Source of the DNA: an uncultured Flavobacteriales bacterium
GTDB lineage: Bacteria > Bacteroidota > Bacteroidia > Flavobacteriales_D > Crocinitomicaceae
Assembly: GCA_937876195.1 (NCBI GenBank)
Contig: CALEIK010000027.1
Location: 1-64,000, forward strand
Reading direction: 5' to 3'
DNA: 64,000 nt
Part shown: one piece after another, positions 35,097-44,256 of the stretch
Layout: each line of letters starts with the position of its first letter
Position numbering within the stretch: position 1 is the stretch's first letter
Translations under genes and position numbers: made by a program
The notes under the pieces: generated by a model
What the model was told of the DNA's origin: nothing
Database searches by the model: none
What the model saw: only the letters and a program-made list of their open reading frames with translations

Positions 35097-35936
35097 ATGC
35101 GCAATTTCCTCGCCTTCATACAACGCTTCCGCGTGCTTTTATTCTTCGCTTTTTTGCAAGCGTTGGCGCTGATTTTTTACTTCACCTTTGTGCAGTTCCC
35201 ACGAGCGCAATACCTAACAACAGCTTCGGCAGTGACAGGATCCATACTTGAGGTTCGAAATGATGTCACCAAACACTTTAATCTCAGCAAAAACAACCTA
35301 GATCTTCAAAAGGAAAATATCGCACTGCGCGATTCAATTCCATCCAGTTTTATCCGACTCAACAACGGATTAGTTGAAATCAATGACACGCTTCATCGCC
35401 AACAATACAGTTACATTCCTGCGACTGTAATTAATTCTACCCACGACAAACGCAATAATTACTTTACCCTAAATATTGGTGCTGCACAAGGCATAAAAAG
35501 AGGAATGGGCGTTTTTTCTGAAAAGGGTGTTGTCGGTGTAATACACAATGTAAGTAAAAACTACGCGGTTGTTAAATCGTGCTTAACTGAGAACATCAAC
35601 ATCGATATTATGATTGAAAAGTCCGGTCAATTCGGATTGTTAAAGTGGAATGGAAAAGACGCCAGACGAGGAACCATGTGGGGTGTTTCCAACGATACGA
35701 AAGTCGATAAATGGTCAAAAATTATTACACGTGGCGGCGGTGGAATATTTCCCAGAGGCATCAGCGTAGGAAAGGTTGAAAAAACAGAAGCGGTGGAAGG
35801 CAAACCGTTGTGGGATGTCACCATTCTCTATTCTGAAGATTATAGAAGATTACAGCGCGTTTACGTAGTAAAGCACCTCTTGAAAAAGGAGTTGGATGAC
35901 TTGACACAATTAATTCCTAAAGACGAAGAAGAATGA
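35097..35936 (+). CDS. mreC: Rod shape-determining protein MreC
   Basis: This 279-residue protein has one N-terminal membrane helix (about residues 12-32) and a short coiled coil (about 60-85), followed by the beta-rich MreC periplasmic domain (DKRNNYFTLNIGAAQGIKRGMGV, GVVGVIHNV). The ATG at 35097 is preferred to the TTG at 35091. It organises PBP2 and RodA around MreB. It overlaps mreD by 4 bases (ATGA). Confidence 0.93.
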   Translation: MRNFLAFIQRFRVLLFFAFLQALALIFYFTFVQFPRAQYLTTASAVTGSILEVRNDVTKHFNLSKNNLDLQKENIALRDSIPSSFIRLNNGLVEINDTLHRQQYSYIPATVINSTHDKRNNYFTLNIGAAQGIKRGMGVFSEKGVVGVIHNVSKNYAVVKSCLTENINIDIMIEKSGQFGLLKWNGKDARRGTMWGVSNDTKVDKWSKIITRGGGGIFPRGISVGKVEKTEAVEGKPLWDVTILYSEDYRRLQRVYVVKHLLKKELDDLTQLIPKDEEE

Positions 35937-36448
35937 ATCAAGTTGTAAAAAATAGTCTCCGGTTTATATTTTTTCTACTTGTACAAGTACTCGTTCTGAA
36001 CCAAATTGAGATTGGATTTGGGATTCAATTGATGATTTATCCGCTCTTTATTTTACTGCTTCCTGTTGATATGAGCGTGAGTGCGCTCTTACTTTTGGCC
36101 TTTCTTCTTGGTATTTCAATCGATGCAATGTCTAACACCTACGGTCTACATGCGTCGTCTTTACTTGTTGTTGCCTATTTTCGCCCGATTATTTTTAAGC
36201 TCTTTGCACCCAGAGATGGCTACGACCTTTTGATGGAAACTAATCTCCAAACCATGGGTTATAGATGGTTTTTGAACACTTTCGGAATTCTACTACTCAT
36301 CCATCATTTTTGGTTTTTTCTACTCGAAATGTTCAAAATAAATGAATTCCCATTTGTACTTCAAAAAACTGCCCTTAGTGTCCCTCTATCTTTCTTACTT
36401 TGTATGTTGATTCAATACCTCTTCATGAATAAATCTTCCTCAAAATGA
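35933..36448 (+). CDS. mreD: Rod shape-determining protein MreD
   Basis: This 171-residue protein has about five membrane helices and no other domain. Identification rests on its size, hydrophobic pattern (VLVLNQIEIGFGIQLMIYPLFILLLP) and its place between mreC and PBP2, with 4-base overlaps at both ends. MreD links MreC to the elongation complex. Confidence 0.85.
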   Translation: MNQVVKNSLRFIFFLLVQVLVLNQIEIGFGIQLMIYPLFILLLPVDMSVSALLLLAFLLGISIDAMSNTYGLHASSLLVVAYFRPIIFKLFAPRDGYDLLMETNLQTMGYRWFLNTFGILLLIHHFWFFLLEMFKINEFPFVLQKTALSVPLSFLLCMLIQYLFMNKSSSK

Positions 36449-38313
36449 AATTTGAAGGGCGTAAATATGTGTTGATTACCATTTTTGTGCTCATCGGTAT
36501 TTTGTATTCGGCGAAGCTTTTTTACATGCAAGTCATTGACGATTCATGGAAATTACGTGCGCAACAAATTGCTGAAAAACGAAGAGAGATAACACCGCCA
36601 AGAGCTGTCGTTTTTGACCGAAACGGGAACAAGATTGTGTCGAACAAAACCTACTACAATCTAATGATGGTAGAGAAGAACATTGTCGACCTAGACACGC
36701 TCGCTTTCGCCAAGTTGATTGGTTGGTCTGTTCAAGAGGTTCGCGATCGCTTCAAGGAAATTATAAAGGGAGAAGGCACTTATTACAATCCTCACTCGGG
36801 AAAAACAACTTCCAATTACCAAGATATAAGAGCATACCCCTACATCAAGGAGTTAACGGCTGATGAAATATCAATGATTGCACCGCACCTTGAAGACTTT
36901 CCAGGATTTTATGAAGAAGTTTCTGACATGCGTGACTATCCCTATTCGAATGCCGCAAATATACTTGGGTATCTCGCAGAAGTTACACAACCAGAAATTG
37001 ACAACGACAAATTTTATACTCCTGGGAGTAGAATTGGAAGGGCAGGAATTGAGCGGTACTACGAAAAGGAATTCCGAGGAAAAAAAGGTGTGAAATACAT
37101 CGTAACCTCTGCGCTGAATAACGTTGTTGGTTCATTTGAGGATGGAAAATACGACACCATTGCCGTTCAGGCGGATCCAATTCATCTCGGTTTGGATATT
37201 GATTTACAAGCGTATGGAGAAAAGCTGCTGAAAGGAAAGCGCGGGTGTATTGTTGCCATTGAACCCAGCACTGGTGAAATTTTAGCCCTCGTCTCCTCGC
37301 CAAGTTATGATCCTAACCTCTTGGTCGGAAATCGAAAAATTCGTGAGAACTATCCCAAATTACTCGAAGATCCTGATAAACCCCTTTTCCCTCGACCATT
37401 GGCGTCCGAATATATGCCTGGTTCAACCTTCAAACTGTTGCAATCGCTTATTGGTCTCCAAGAGGGGGTTATACAGGAAAACTCAAGTTTTCCTTGCAAC
37501 AAAAGTGTTGTAGGCTGTCACAATCACCCAACTGCGCAAAGTATAACCCAAGCCGTTCAAATGTCTTGTAACCCTTACTATTATGCTGTTACACGACGGA
37601 TTATACAACAAGGGAAAAGTAAAAATGATTTTATAGACGCAAATATCGGATTGGGAAAATGGGCTGAATACATGCACAGCTTTGGCCTGGGTAAACGCCT
37701 TGAAACAGATATTACGGGACTTCGTTCTGGGGTTATCCCCGATCCAGCATACTATGATAAGTGGTATGGGCATCATCGCTGGAAGTTCTCTACCATCCGT
37801 TCCATCTCCATTGGTCAAGGCGAGGTACAGCTCACCCCTTTACAGCTCGCCAATGTTGCCGCAATTATGGCGAATCGCGGGTGGTATTATACCCCACATT
37901 TTGTGAAGTCCATTGGCGACAAAGGTCCATTGGAAGCATACAAAATCAAGCACTATACGATGGTCGATAGAAAGCATTTCGATGCGGTTGTTGAAGGAAT
38001 GCGAAGAGTTGTACATGAAGCGGGTGGAACCGCTCGTCTCGCGCGCATAAAGGACATTATCGTCTGCGGAAAAACAGGAACGGTTGAAAACTACATTGGA
38101 AGTGTCAAACAAAAAAATCACTCCGTATTTATCGCCTTTGCGCCAATGGATAAGCCAAAAATAGCGATTTCCGTATTTATTGAAAATGCTGGAGGTGGAG
38201 GTGGAACATGGGCGGCGCCCGTAGCGAGTTTAATGATGGAGAAATACATCAAGGGAGAAGTACAAGATGAAGCAAAAGAAAAACGCATTTTAGAGGCTAA
38301 ATTTTATAATTAA
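36445..38313 (+). CDS. mrdA: Penicillin-binding protein 2 (elongation transpeptidase)
   Basis: This 622-residue class B PBP has one N-terminal membrane helix (about residues 8-26), a dimerisation or pedestal domain and a transpeptidase domain. The catalytic triad of motifs is complete: nucleophile serine in PGSTFKLL, SCN in QMSCNPYYY, and KTGT in CGKTGTVEN. It crosslinks peptidoglycan for lateral growth with RodA, whose gene starts one base after its stop. Confidence 0.95.
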   Translation: MKFEGRKYVLITIFVLIGILYSAKLFYMQVIDDSWKLRAQQIAEKRREITPPRAVVFDRNGNKIVSNKTYYNLMMVEKNIVDLDTLAFAKLIGWSVQEVRDRFKEIIKGEGTYYNPHSGKTTSNYQDIRAYPYIKELTADEISMIAPHLEDFPGFYEEVSDMRDYPYSNAANILGYLAEVTQPEIDNDKFYTPGSRIGRAGIERYYEKEFRGKKGVKYIVTSALNNVVGSFEDGKYDTIAVQADPIHLGLDIDLQAYGEKLLKGKRGCIVAIEPSTGEILALVSSPSYDPNLLVGNRKIRENYPKLLEDPDKPLFPRPLASEYMPGSTFKLLQSLIGLQEGVIQENSSFPCNKSVVGCHNHPTAQSITQAVQMSCNPYYYAVTRRIIQQGKSKNDFIDANIGLGKWAEYMHSFGLGKRLETDITGLRSGVIPDPAYYDKWYGHHRWKFSTIRSISIGQGEVQLTPLQLANVAAIMANRGWYYTPHFVKSIGDKGPLEAYKIKHYTMVDRKHFDAVVEGMRRVVHEAGGTARLARIKDIIVCGKTGTVENYIGSVKQKNHSVFIAFAPMDKPKIAISVFIENAGGGGGTWAAPVASLMMEKYIKGEVQDEAKEKRILEAKFYN

Positions 38314-38314
38314 A

Positions 38315-39718
38315 ATGAGACAAAATCAGTCCTTGACAGCAAACGTTGATTGGCCACTTTTCGTGGTTTACATTCTATTGATGTTGATGGGATTGGCAAC
38401 TGTCTACTCGGCTGCCTTTGATTCTGATCACCCGAATATCTTCGATTTCTCTCAAAAATATGGCAAACAAGTCATGTGGATCTGCGTATCCCTCTTCCTA
38501 GGGTTACTTGTATTTCTAATCGATTCAGATATCTATCGAAAATTTGCGCTGCCTATTTATTTGGCCGTCCTTTCCCTACTCGTCATCGTGTTGTTCATGC
38601 CTCCAGTAAATGGTGCCAGAGCATGGCTGGGGATAGGGTCAATGGGAATTCAGCCAGCAGAATTTGCCAAAATAGGAACGGCAATTTTGCTTGCGCGCTT
38701 TCTGAGCACCACTAACCTCAATCAGCAAAGTAAGAAAACGGTGCTTATTTCCAACCTGATAATTATTATTCCGATGGTATTGATTCTTCTGCAGCCAGAT
38801 GCAGGAACATTTGTTGTATTTACGGCATTTCTTTTTGTGCTCTATCGCGAAGGCGTTTCTTACGATCCAATTATCTTATCGATCTTAAATGTTCTACCAA
38901 TCAAAGCGCTTCACTTTAAACAAACATGGATCGGAACACACTTTATTCCAATTCTGTTTTTTGTTGTATTTCTAAGCATTTCCTCTCTGCTCTTGAGTAA
39001 CACAACCTTCGAACTTTCATGGTATCCTGGTGTGGTGTTTCCTGGATATTTAAAAATGCTGTTTTTCGTCGCGATTTTTTCCATCATTGGCTACTTCATC
39101 ATGCGTATTCTGTTTTCCAAAAGAGATCGAAAACGTGCATTATTGATTGCCATTTTGGCGTTCGTGTTGGTGTCAACTTTGACCTATACCGTTGACTTAG
39201 CGTTTCAAAAACTTGCAGGACACCAAAAGGAGCGTATTGAGTTAGTGCTCGGTTTGCGTGAAGACCCAGATGGAGATGATTACAACCGAAATCGCGCTAT
39301 GGCTGCTGTAGGTTCTGGTGGAATTGCTGGAAAAGGCTATCAAAATGCTTCTGTTTCGAGCGTGGAAAGTAACCATGTCCCAGAAAGTGAAACGGATTTT
39401 ATCTTTTGTCCATTCGCTGAAGAATGGGGCTTCATCGGTAGCCTGTTTTTGGTTTTTTTATATTTATTTATGATTTTGCGGATTGTCTTTATTGCAGAAC
39501 GTCAAAAGTCCGCGTTTAACCGCATTTACGCCTATTGCGTTGCGATGATTTTGTTTTATCATTTTGCCATCAATATAGGTATGAACATTGAGTTTGCGCC
39601 CGTCATCGGAATTCCCCTTCCCTTTTTCAGTTATGGTGGTTCATCCATGATGTCATTTTCGATAATGATGTTCATTTTGTTAAAGTTAGATAGTCAACGC
39701 TTGGACGTACTGAACTGA
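38315..39718 (+). CDS. rodA: Peptidoglycan glycosyltransferase RodA
   Basis: This 467-residue SEDS protein has about ten or more membrane helices and the family motifs GARAWLGIGSMGIQPAEFAK and VPESETDFIFCPFAEEWGF, with the C-terminal GIPLPFFSYGGSSMMSF. It polymerises lipid II into glycan strands. It is about 100 residues longer than the E. coli protein because of extra sequence between about residues 190 and 300 that adds helices, as is common in Bacteroidota. Confidence 0.95.
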   Translation: MRQNQSLTANVDWPLFVVYILLMLMGLATVYSAAFDSDHPNIFDFSQKYGKQVMWICVSLFLGLLVFLIDSDIYRKFALPIYLAVLSLLVIVLFMPPVNGARAWLGIGSMGIQPAEFAKIGTAILLARFLSTTNLNQQSKKTVLISNLIIIIPMVLILLQPDAGTFVVFTAFLFVLYREGVSYDPIILSILNVLPIKALHFKQTWIGTHFIPILFFVVFLSISSLLLSNTTFELSWYPGVVFPGYLKMLFFVAIFSIIGYFIMRILFSKRDRKRALLIAILAFVLVSTLTYTVDLAFQKLAGHQKERIELVLGLREDPDGDDYNRNRAMAAVGSGGIAGKGYQNASVSSVESNHVPESETDFIFCPFAEEWGFIGSLFLVFLYLFMILRIVFIAERQKSAFNRIYAYCVAMILFYHFAINIGMNIEFAPVIGIPLPFFSYGGSSMMSFSIMMFILLKLDSQRLDVLN

Positions 39719-39780
39719 TCTGTTAGAAGCGTATAGTATTTCATTGAATTATTCTTTATTTTTACGTCAACATTGCCTGC

Positions 39781-42270
39781 ATGAAAAAGGAAAAAAAAGA
39801 AAAAATTACTTTCAACCAACGAACGACTAAAGTGCTAACCGTACTTATGTGGGTCGGCGCGTTTTCTCCAGTACTAGCGATTGTCATACTTTTGGCAAAA
39901 CAGCCCGATGACGAAATGCCCTCCATTGAAATGTTGGAAAATCCACCTGAGCTATTGGCCTCGGTAATATTGGCAGACGATGGAAAAACGGAACTTGGTC
40001 GATACTGGAGTGTAAACCGAACTAGTGTTGAGTACAAAAATATTTCACCTTATGTTATTGATGCGCTGATTGCAACCGAAGATGAGCGCTTTCACGACCA
40101 TTCAGGAGTTGATTTTAAAGCACTATCTAGAGCCCTAGTAAACATGGGTAGCTCGGGCGGAGGTTCAACCATAACGCAACAATTGGCAAAGCTTCTGTTC
40201 ACACTAGAGGAGCGTAATCGAAAAGCAGAATTAAAAGCTCAAGGAAAAACAATTTCCGAACCATCAGGTAAGATGGGGCGATTAATGAAGCGGGTTGACG
40301 AAAAGGCAAAAGAAAATATTATTGCTGTGCGACTCGAAGAACGCTATACGAAAGAGGAAATTATCACTATGTACTTGAATCAATTTGATTTCTTGTACAA
40401 TGCCGTTGGCATCGAAAATGCAGCGAAGGTATACTTCAACAAAAAACCGATTGATTTAAGCAAAAATGAAGCGGCTATGCTTGTCGGAATGTGCAACAAT
40501 CCATCTTTGTACAATCCCTACACACATAAAAACAAAGACTACAGAAATACAGTTGCAGCGCGAAATAATATCCTGGTAGCTCAAGTCACAGCTGCGCAAA
40601 TGCAAGAATTAAAAACTGCCGATAGTCTCCGTGCCATAGAACGCCGAAACTTGGTGCTATACCAGTGGAGAAAGAATAGTAGAAGCGATAATCCTTCTCT
40701 AAAAAATAAACTTTCAGACGCTGAATATGACTCGCTCATAAACGTGCCCATTAACGTTGATTATCAAGTCGTAGATCACAAGGAAGGATTGGCGCCACAC
40801 TTTAGAGAGTCTCTTCGTTCTGAAATCACGGAACTTTTTCAGGAGAAAAACGAAAAGGGAGAATTGAAATACAAGAAGGAAAATGGTGATCCCTACAACG
40901 TTTACCGTGATGGGCTGAAAATTTATACCACGCTGAACGTTCAACTTCAGGAATACGCTGAAAAAGCCGTTGAAAAACACTTGAAAGAGGATTTACAACC
41001 TGAGTTTGACAAAAACAATAAGGGCCTGAAAAACTTCCCATTTACCAATAGAATTTCCGATGAAGTAGCCGAAACACTCATGAATTCAGGGCGAAAAAAC
41101 TCTGATCGTTACCGCATGCTAAAAGCGGAGGGGCTCTCCGAAAAGGAAATTAAAGAAAACTTCAACCTTGCTGTGCCGATGACCATTTTTCATTGGAAAG
41201 GTGATATTGATACGATAATGACGCCCAATGACTCCATTCGCTACTACAAAAGTGTACTTAGAGCAGGTTTAATCTCAATAGAGCCTGCCACAGGATTTGT
41301 ACGCGCGTGGGTAGGAGGTACAGACTTTAAGCATTTTGCCTACGATCACGTCCGTCAAGGAAGGCGTCAAGTGGGGTCAACCATTAAACCATTTGTTTAT
41401 TCAACCGCCATCGCGATGGGAGTCGTAAAGCCATGCACCAAATTTGAAGCTGGAACTTCCTTCTGTGTGGATGTTTTTGGTGCCAGTGGAAACCTCACAA
41501 ATCGTTGGTGTCCTCGAGGTGATATCCCCAAAGACGCCAACGTTGCAAATGGATTGGCAATTTCGAGTAACCCTGTCACCGTTGCTGTAATGTCAAAAAT
41601 GGGAGGGTATTCTGGACCTAAAACAATTTCAAAACTTTTGAAAGACTTGGACATTGATTTGCGCCCAGAGGATGAAGTTCCCTCGATGTGTCTTGGGGTT
41701 ATGGATTTATCACTTTTCCAAATGGTCGGTGCGCAAGCAATGTTTGTGAATCAGGGGATTTTTGTGCGACCCACAACAATTCTTCGTATTGAAGACAGAA
41801 ATGGTAACGTTATTTATAGTGCAAACCCACACTCGAAAGAAGTATTGAACTCAGGAGTAGCGTATACAACCTTGAACATGATGAAGGGTGCGGTGCAATT
41901 TGGAACAGCCACTTCTTTGCGCGGAACTTGGAGAAAATGGGGCGGTATTTCTCACCCTACTGCAGCTAAAACGGGGACAACGCAAAACAACTCTGACGGT
42001 TGGTTTATGGGGTTGACTCCAGATTTGGTCACTGGGATTTGGGTAGGAGCAGAAGATCGAGCCGTGCGGTTTAAATCGATGAACTGGGGACAGGGTGCAA
42101 GAATGGCACTTCCTATCTACGGTTATTACATGCAAGACGTATACAAGGACAAAAAGCTGAAAATTTCTACTTCAGATTTTGAAGTACCCATTGGCTATGA
42201 TCCGACGCTCTACGAATGCGAAAATGGACAAATTATTCCACCGGGATTTGATCCCAATTTAGGAATTTGA
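39781..42270 (+). CDS. Class A penicillin-binding protein (PBP1A-like)
   Basis: This 829-residue bifunctional wall synthase has an N-terminal membrane helix (about residues 18-40), a GT51 glycosyltransferase domain (ATEDERFHDHSGVDF with catalytic Glu, GGGSTITQQLAKLL) and a transpeptidase domain (nucleophile in VGSTIKPFVYS, SSN in AISSNPVTV, KTGTT in TAAKTGTTQNNSDGW). It follows rodA by 62 bases with the same orientation, extending the elongasome cluster with a second glycan polymerase. Confidence 0.94.
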   Translation: MKKEKKEKITFNQRTTKVLTVLMWVGAFSPVLAIVILLAKQPDDEMPSIEMLENPPELLASVILADDGKTELGRYWSVNRTSVEYKNISPYVIDALIATEDERFHDHSGVDFKALSRALVNMGSSGGGSTITQQLAKLLFTLEERNRKAELKAQGKTISEPSGKMGRLMKRVDEKAKENIIAVRLEERYTKEEIITMYLNQFDFLYNAVGIENAAKVYFNKKPIDLSKNEAAMLVGMCNNPSLYNPYTHKNKDYRNTVAARNNILVAQVTAAQMQELKTADSLRAIERRNLVLYQWRKNSRSDNPSLKNKLSDAEYDSLINVPINVDYQVVDHKEGLAPHFRESLRSEITELFQEKNEKGELKYKKENGDPYNVYRDGLKIYTTLNVQLQEYAEKAVEKHLKEDLQPEFDKNNKGLKNFPFTNRISDEVAETLMNSGRKNSDRYRMLKAEGLSEKEIKENFNLAVPMTIFHWKGDIDTIMTPNDSIRYYKSVLRAGLISIEPATGFVRAWVGGTDFKHFAYDHVRQGRRQVGSTIKPFVYSTAIAMGVVKPCTKFEAGTSFCVDVFGASGNLTNRWCPRGDIPKDANVANGLAISSNPVTVAVMSKMGGYSGPKTISKLLKDLDIDLRPEDEVPSMCLGVMDLSLFQMVGAQAMFVNQGIFVRPTTILRIEDRNGNVIYSANPHSKEVLNSGVAYTTLNMMKGAVQFGTATSLRGTWRKWGGISHPTAAKTGTTQNNSDGWFMGLTPDLVTGIWVGAEDRAVRFKSMNWGQGARMALPIYGYYMQDVYKDKKLKISTSDFEVPIGYDPTLYECENGQIIPPGFDPNLGI

Positions 42271-42282
42271 TACTAAAAGACT

Positions 42283-42981
42283 ATGAATAAAGTTGTAAAA
42301 GATGTAAGTGAAGCGCTCACTGGATTGGAAGATAATATGACAATTATGCTTGGCGGTTTTGGCTTATGCGGTATCCCCGAAAATTCCATCAATCACATGG
42401 TTAAAATAGGTGTTCGCGGACTAACATGTATCTCCAACAACGCTGGTGTGGATGATTTTGGCTTAGGATTGCTCCTTCATCAAAAGCAAATAAAGAAAAT
42501 GATTAGCTCTTATGTTGGTGAGAATGACGAGTTTGAGCGTCAAATGCTCTCTGGAGAACTGGAGGTTGATCTTATCCCGCAAGGCTCCCTCGCAGAACGT
42601 TGTCGCGCTGGTGGTGCTGGAATTCCTGCTTTCTTTACACCTGCTGGTTTCGGAACTGAAGTCGCAGAAGGAAAGGAAGTAAGAGAATTTAATGGAAAAC
42701 CACACATTCTGGAGTCTGCACTTACTGCCGATTTTGCGATTGTCAAAGCGTGGAAAGGTGACACAGAAGGAAATCTCATTTATAAAGCAACTGCTCGGAA
42801 TTTTAATCCAATGATGGCAATGGCTGGGAAAATCACCATTGCAGAAGTAGAAGAGCTAGTTCCAGCCGGTGAATTGGATCCCAACGAAATACATACACCA
42901 GGAATCTTTGTGCAGCGAATTTTCCAAGGAGAAAAGTATGAAAAGCGTATTGAGCAACGAACTGTGCGACCACGCAACTAG
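42283..42981 (+). CDS. scoA: 3-oxoacid CoA-transferase subunit A
   Basis: This 232-residue protein is the full-length alpha subunit of a succinyl-CoA:3-ketoacid (acetoacetate) CoA-transferase: GGFGLCGIPENSI near residue 22, GLTCISNNAGVDDFGLG, PQGSLAERCRAGGAGIPAFFTPAG and a complete C-terminus. It normally forms a heterotetramer with subunit B, whose gene usually follows directly. Here two unrelated genes (42983-46047) intervene before scoB. It starts 12 bases after the PBP1A stop. Confidence 0.93.
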   Translation: MNKVVKDVSEALTGLEDNMTIMLGGFGLCGIPENSINHMVKIGVRGLTCISNNAGVDDFGLGLLLHQKQIKKMISSYVGENDEFERQMLSGELEVDLIPQGSLAERCRAGGAGIPAFFTPAGFGTEVAEGKEVREFNGKPHILESALTADFAIVKAWKGDTEGNLIYKATARNFNPMMAMAGKITIAEVEELVPAGELDPNEIHTPGIFVQRIFQGEKYEKRIEQRTVRPRN

Positions 42982-42982
42982 T

Positions 42983-44173
42983 ATGAAGATCAAAACACAA
43001 CCAATTTTATTTCAAATAGGTTGGGCTGTCTTTATTCTATTCGGTTTATTTTCCTGCTCTCAGGAAGAAAACAAACTTACAGAGTTTCATATCTATTCTG
43101 ACGAAATTTCTTGGGAGAAAAAAGGCGATTGCAGTATAAAAATTGTCGATAAAACCCACGTTGACTCCGCAGAGGCAAAAGTAAAATTCAGAGGTGGAAT
43201 GTCCTCCCGTTATGAGAAGCATTCGTACGCCATTACATTGTGGAAGAAAAAATCAATTGATGGTCTGCCGGAAGCAAAGAAATGGATCCTTAACTCCAGC
43301 TACATCGATAAGTCGTTTATGCGACACAAACTGAGTTTTGACCTTTGGCGGCAAATGAACCCAGAAAATAAATCCCCGCTCTGCACGTACGTGAATGTCT
43401 ATGAAAATGATACCTATCAAGGACTCTACGTCCTGATGCAACGAATGGACAAACGCAGCTTACTCATTGACATCAATGATCCAAAATCGTTTATTTTCAA
43501 AGAGCCTCCACTATTTTTTCCTAGGGAAGACACGCCCAACAGAGATTCGATGTATTTGGCCACTCAAAAGTTCCCAAAACTCAAGAAAGGAGATGCTAGC
43601 GCTCAGTTAAAAGAGCTTGAAACGCTAATTTTTGAGGGAGACGATGAAACATTTAAAAACAACATTTTTAAATTGTTGGATATTGATAATCTTATCGACT
43701 GGCAGCTAATTTTAATGCTCACAAACAATGGTGATGGTCAATTAAAAAACTACTTTATTTACAAGCAAAATACAGCCACACCCATGAAATTTGCTTTATG
43801 GGATTATGATCACAGCTTCGGGCGTGATGGCGATAACGAACCTAATATGCTCGCACGAATAATAGATGAAAAACGTACGCGACTCTTTGAACGATTGATG
43901 GAGTTAAATCCCAACGGTTTCAATGAGAAGATAAGTGCTAGATGGGGAGAACTGCGAAAAAAAGTGTTTACCAATGAAAACTTATCTCAACTGATCGCTG
44001 AGAACGACAAAATCATTGGCGCTCATATTGCCAAAAATACTGACTTGTGGTCAATTAAAAGCAAGTGGTATTTTGATGAGAGCGACTATACCGCAGAGCT
44101 CAATCTCATTAAAGAATATGTGTCAAGACGACTAAAGCAACTTGATAAACGTTTCAATCACAAAGAAAAATAA
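42983..44173 (+). CDS. CotH-kinase-family lipoprotein
   Basis: From the ATG at 42983, one base after the scoA stop, this is a 396-residue protein with a lipoprotein signal (FILFGLFSCSQEE, Cys about residue 23). It fits the CotH family: VKFRGGMSSRYEKHSYAITL, KKWILNSSYIDKSFMRHKLS, and the metal/ATP-binding-like FALWDYDHSFGRDGD near residue 275. CotH proteins include atypical protein kinases of spore coats; bacterial surface members are of unknown substrate. The upstream start at 42869 would overlap scoA by 113 bases and is rejected. It may modify an exported surface protein or polysaccharide. Confidence 0.82.
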   Translation: MKIKTQPILFQIGWAVFILFGLFSCSQEENKLTEFHIYSDEISWEKKGDCSIKIVDKTHVDSAEAKVKFRGGMSSRYEKHSYAITLWKKKSIDGLPEAKKWILNSSYIDKSFMRHKLSFDLWRQMNPENKSPLCTYVNVYENDTYQGLYVLMQRMDKRSLLIDINDPKSFIFKEPPLFFPREDTPNRDSMYLATQKFPKLKKGDASAQLKELETLIFEGDDETFKNNIFKLLDIDNLIDWQLILMLTNNGDGQLKNYFIYKQNTATPMKFALWDYDHSFGRDGDNEPNMLARIIDEKRTRLFERLMELNPNGFNEKISARWGELRKKVFTNENLSQLIAENDKIIGAHIAKNTDLWSIKSKWYFDESDYTAELNLIKEYVSRRLKQLDKRFNHKEK

Positions 44174-44256
44174 TACCTTAGCGAGATTTACCTGAACCAA
44201 ACAGACATTTTATCTCACGCTGCTAGGTAAAACTGAAAATAGTAAAACATAGAACT

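Noticed and set aside
42869..42982. N-terminal extension of the CotH-like gene into scoA
   Set aside because: It would overlap scoA by 113 bases, whereas the ATG at 42983 gives a proper lipoprotein signal.
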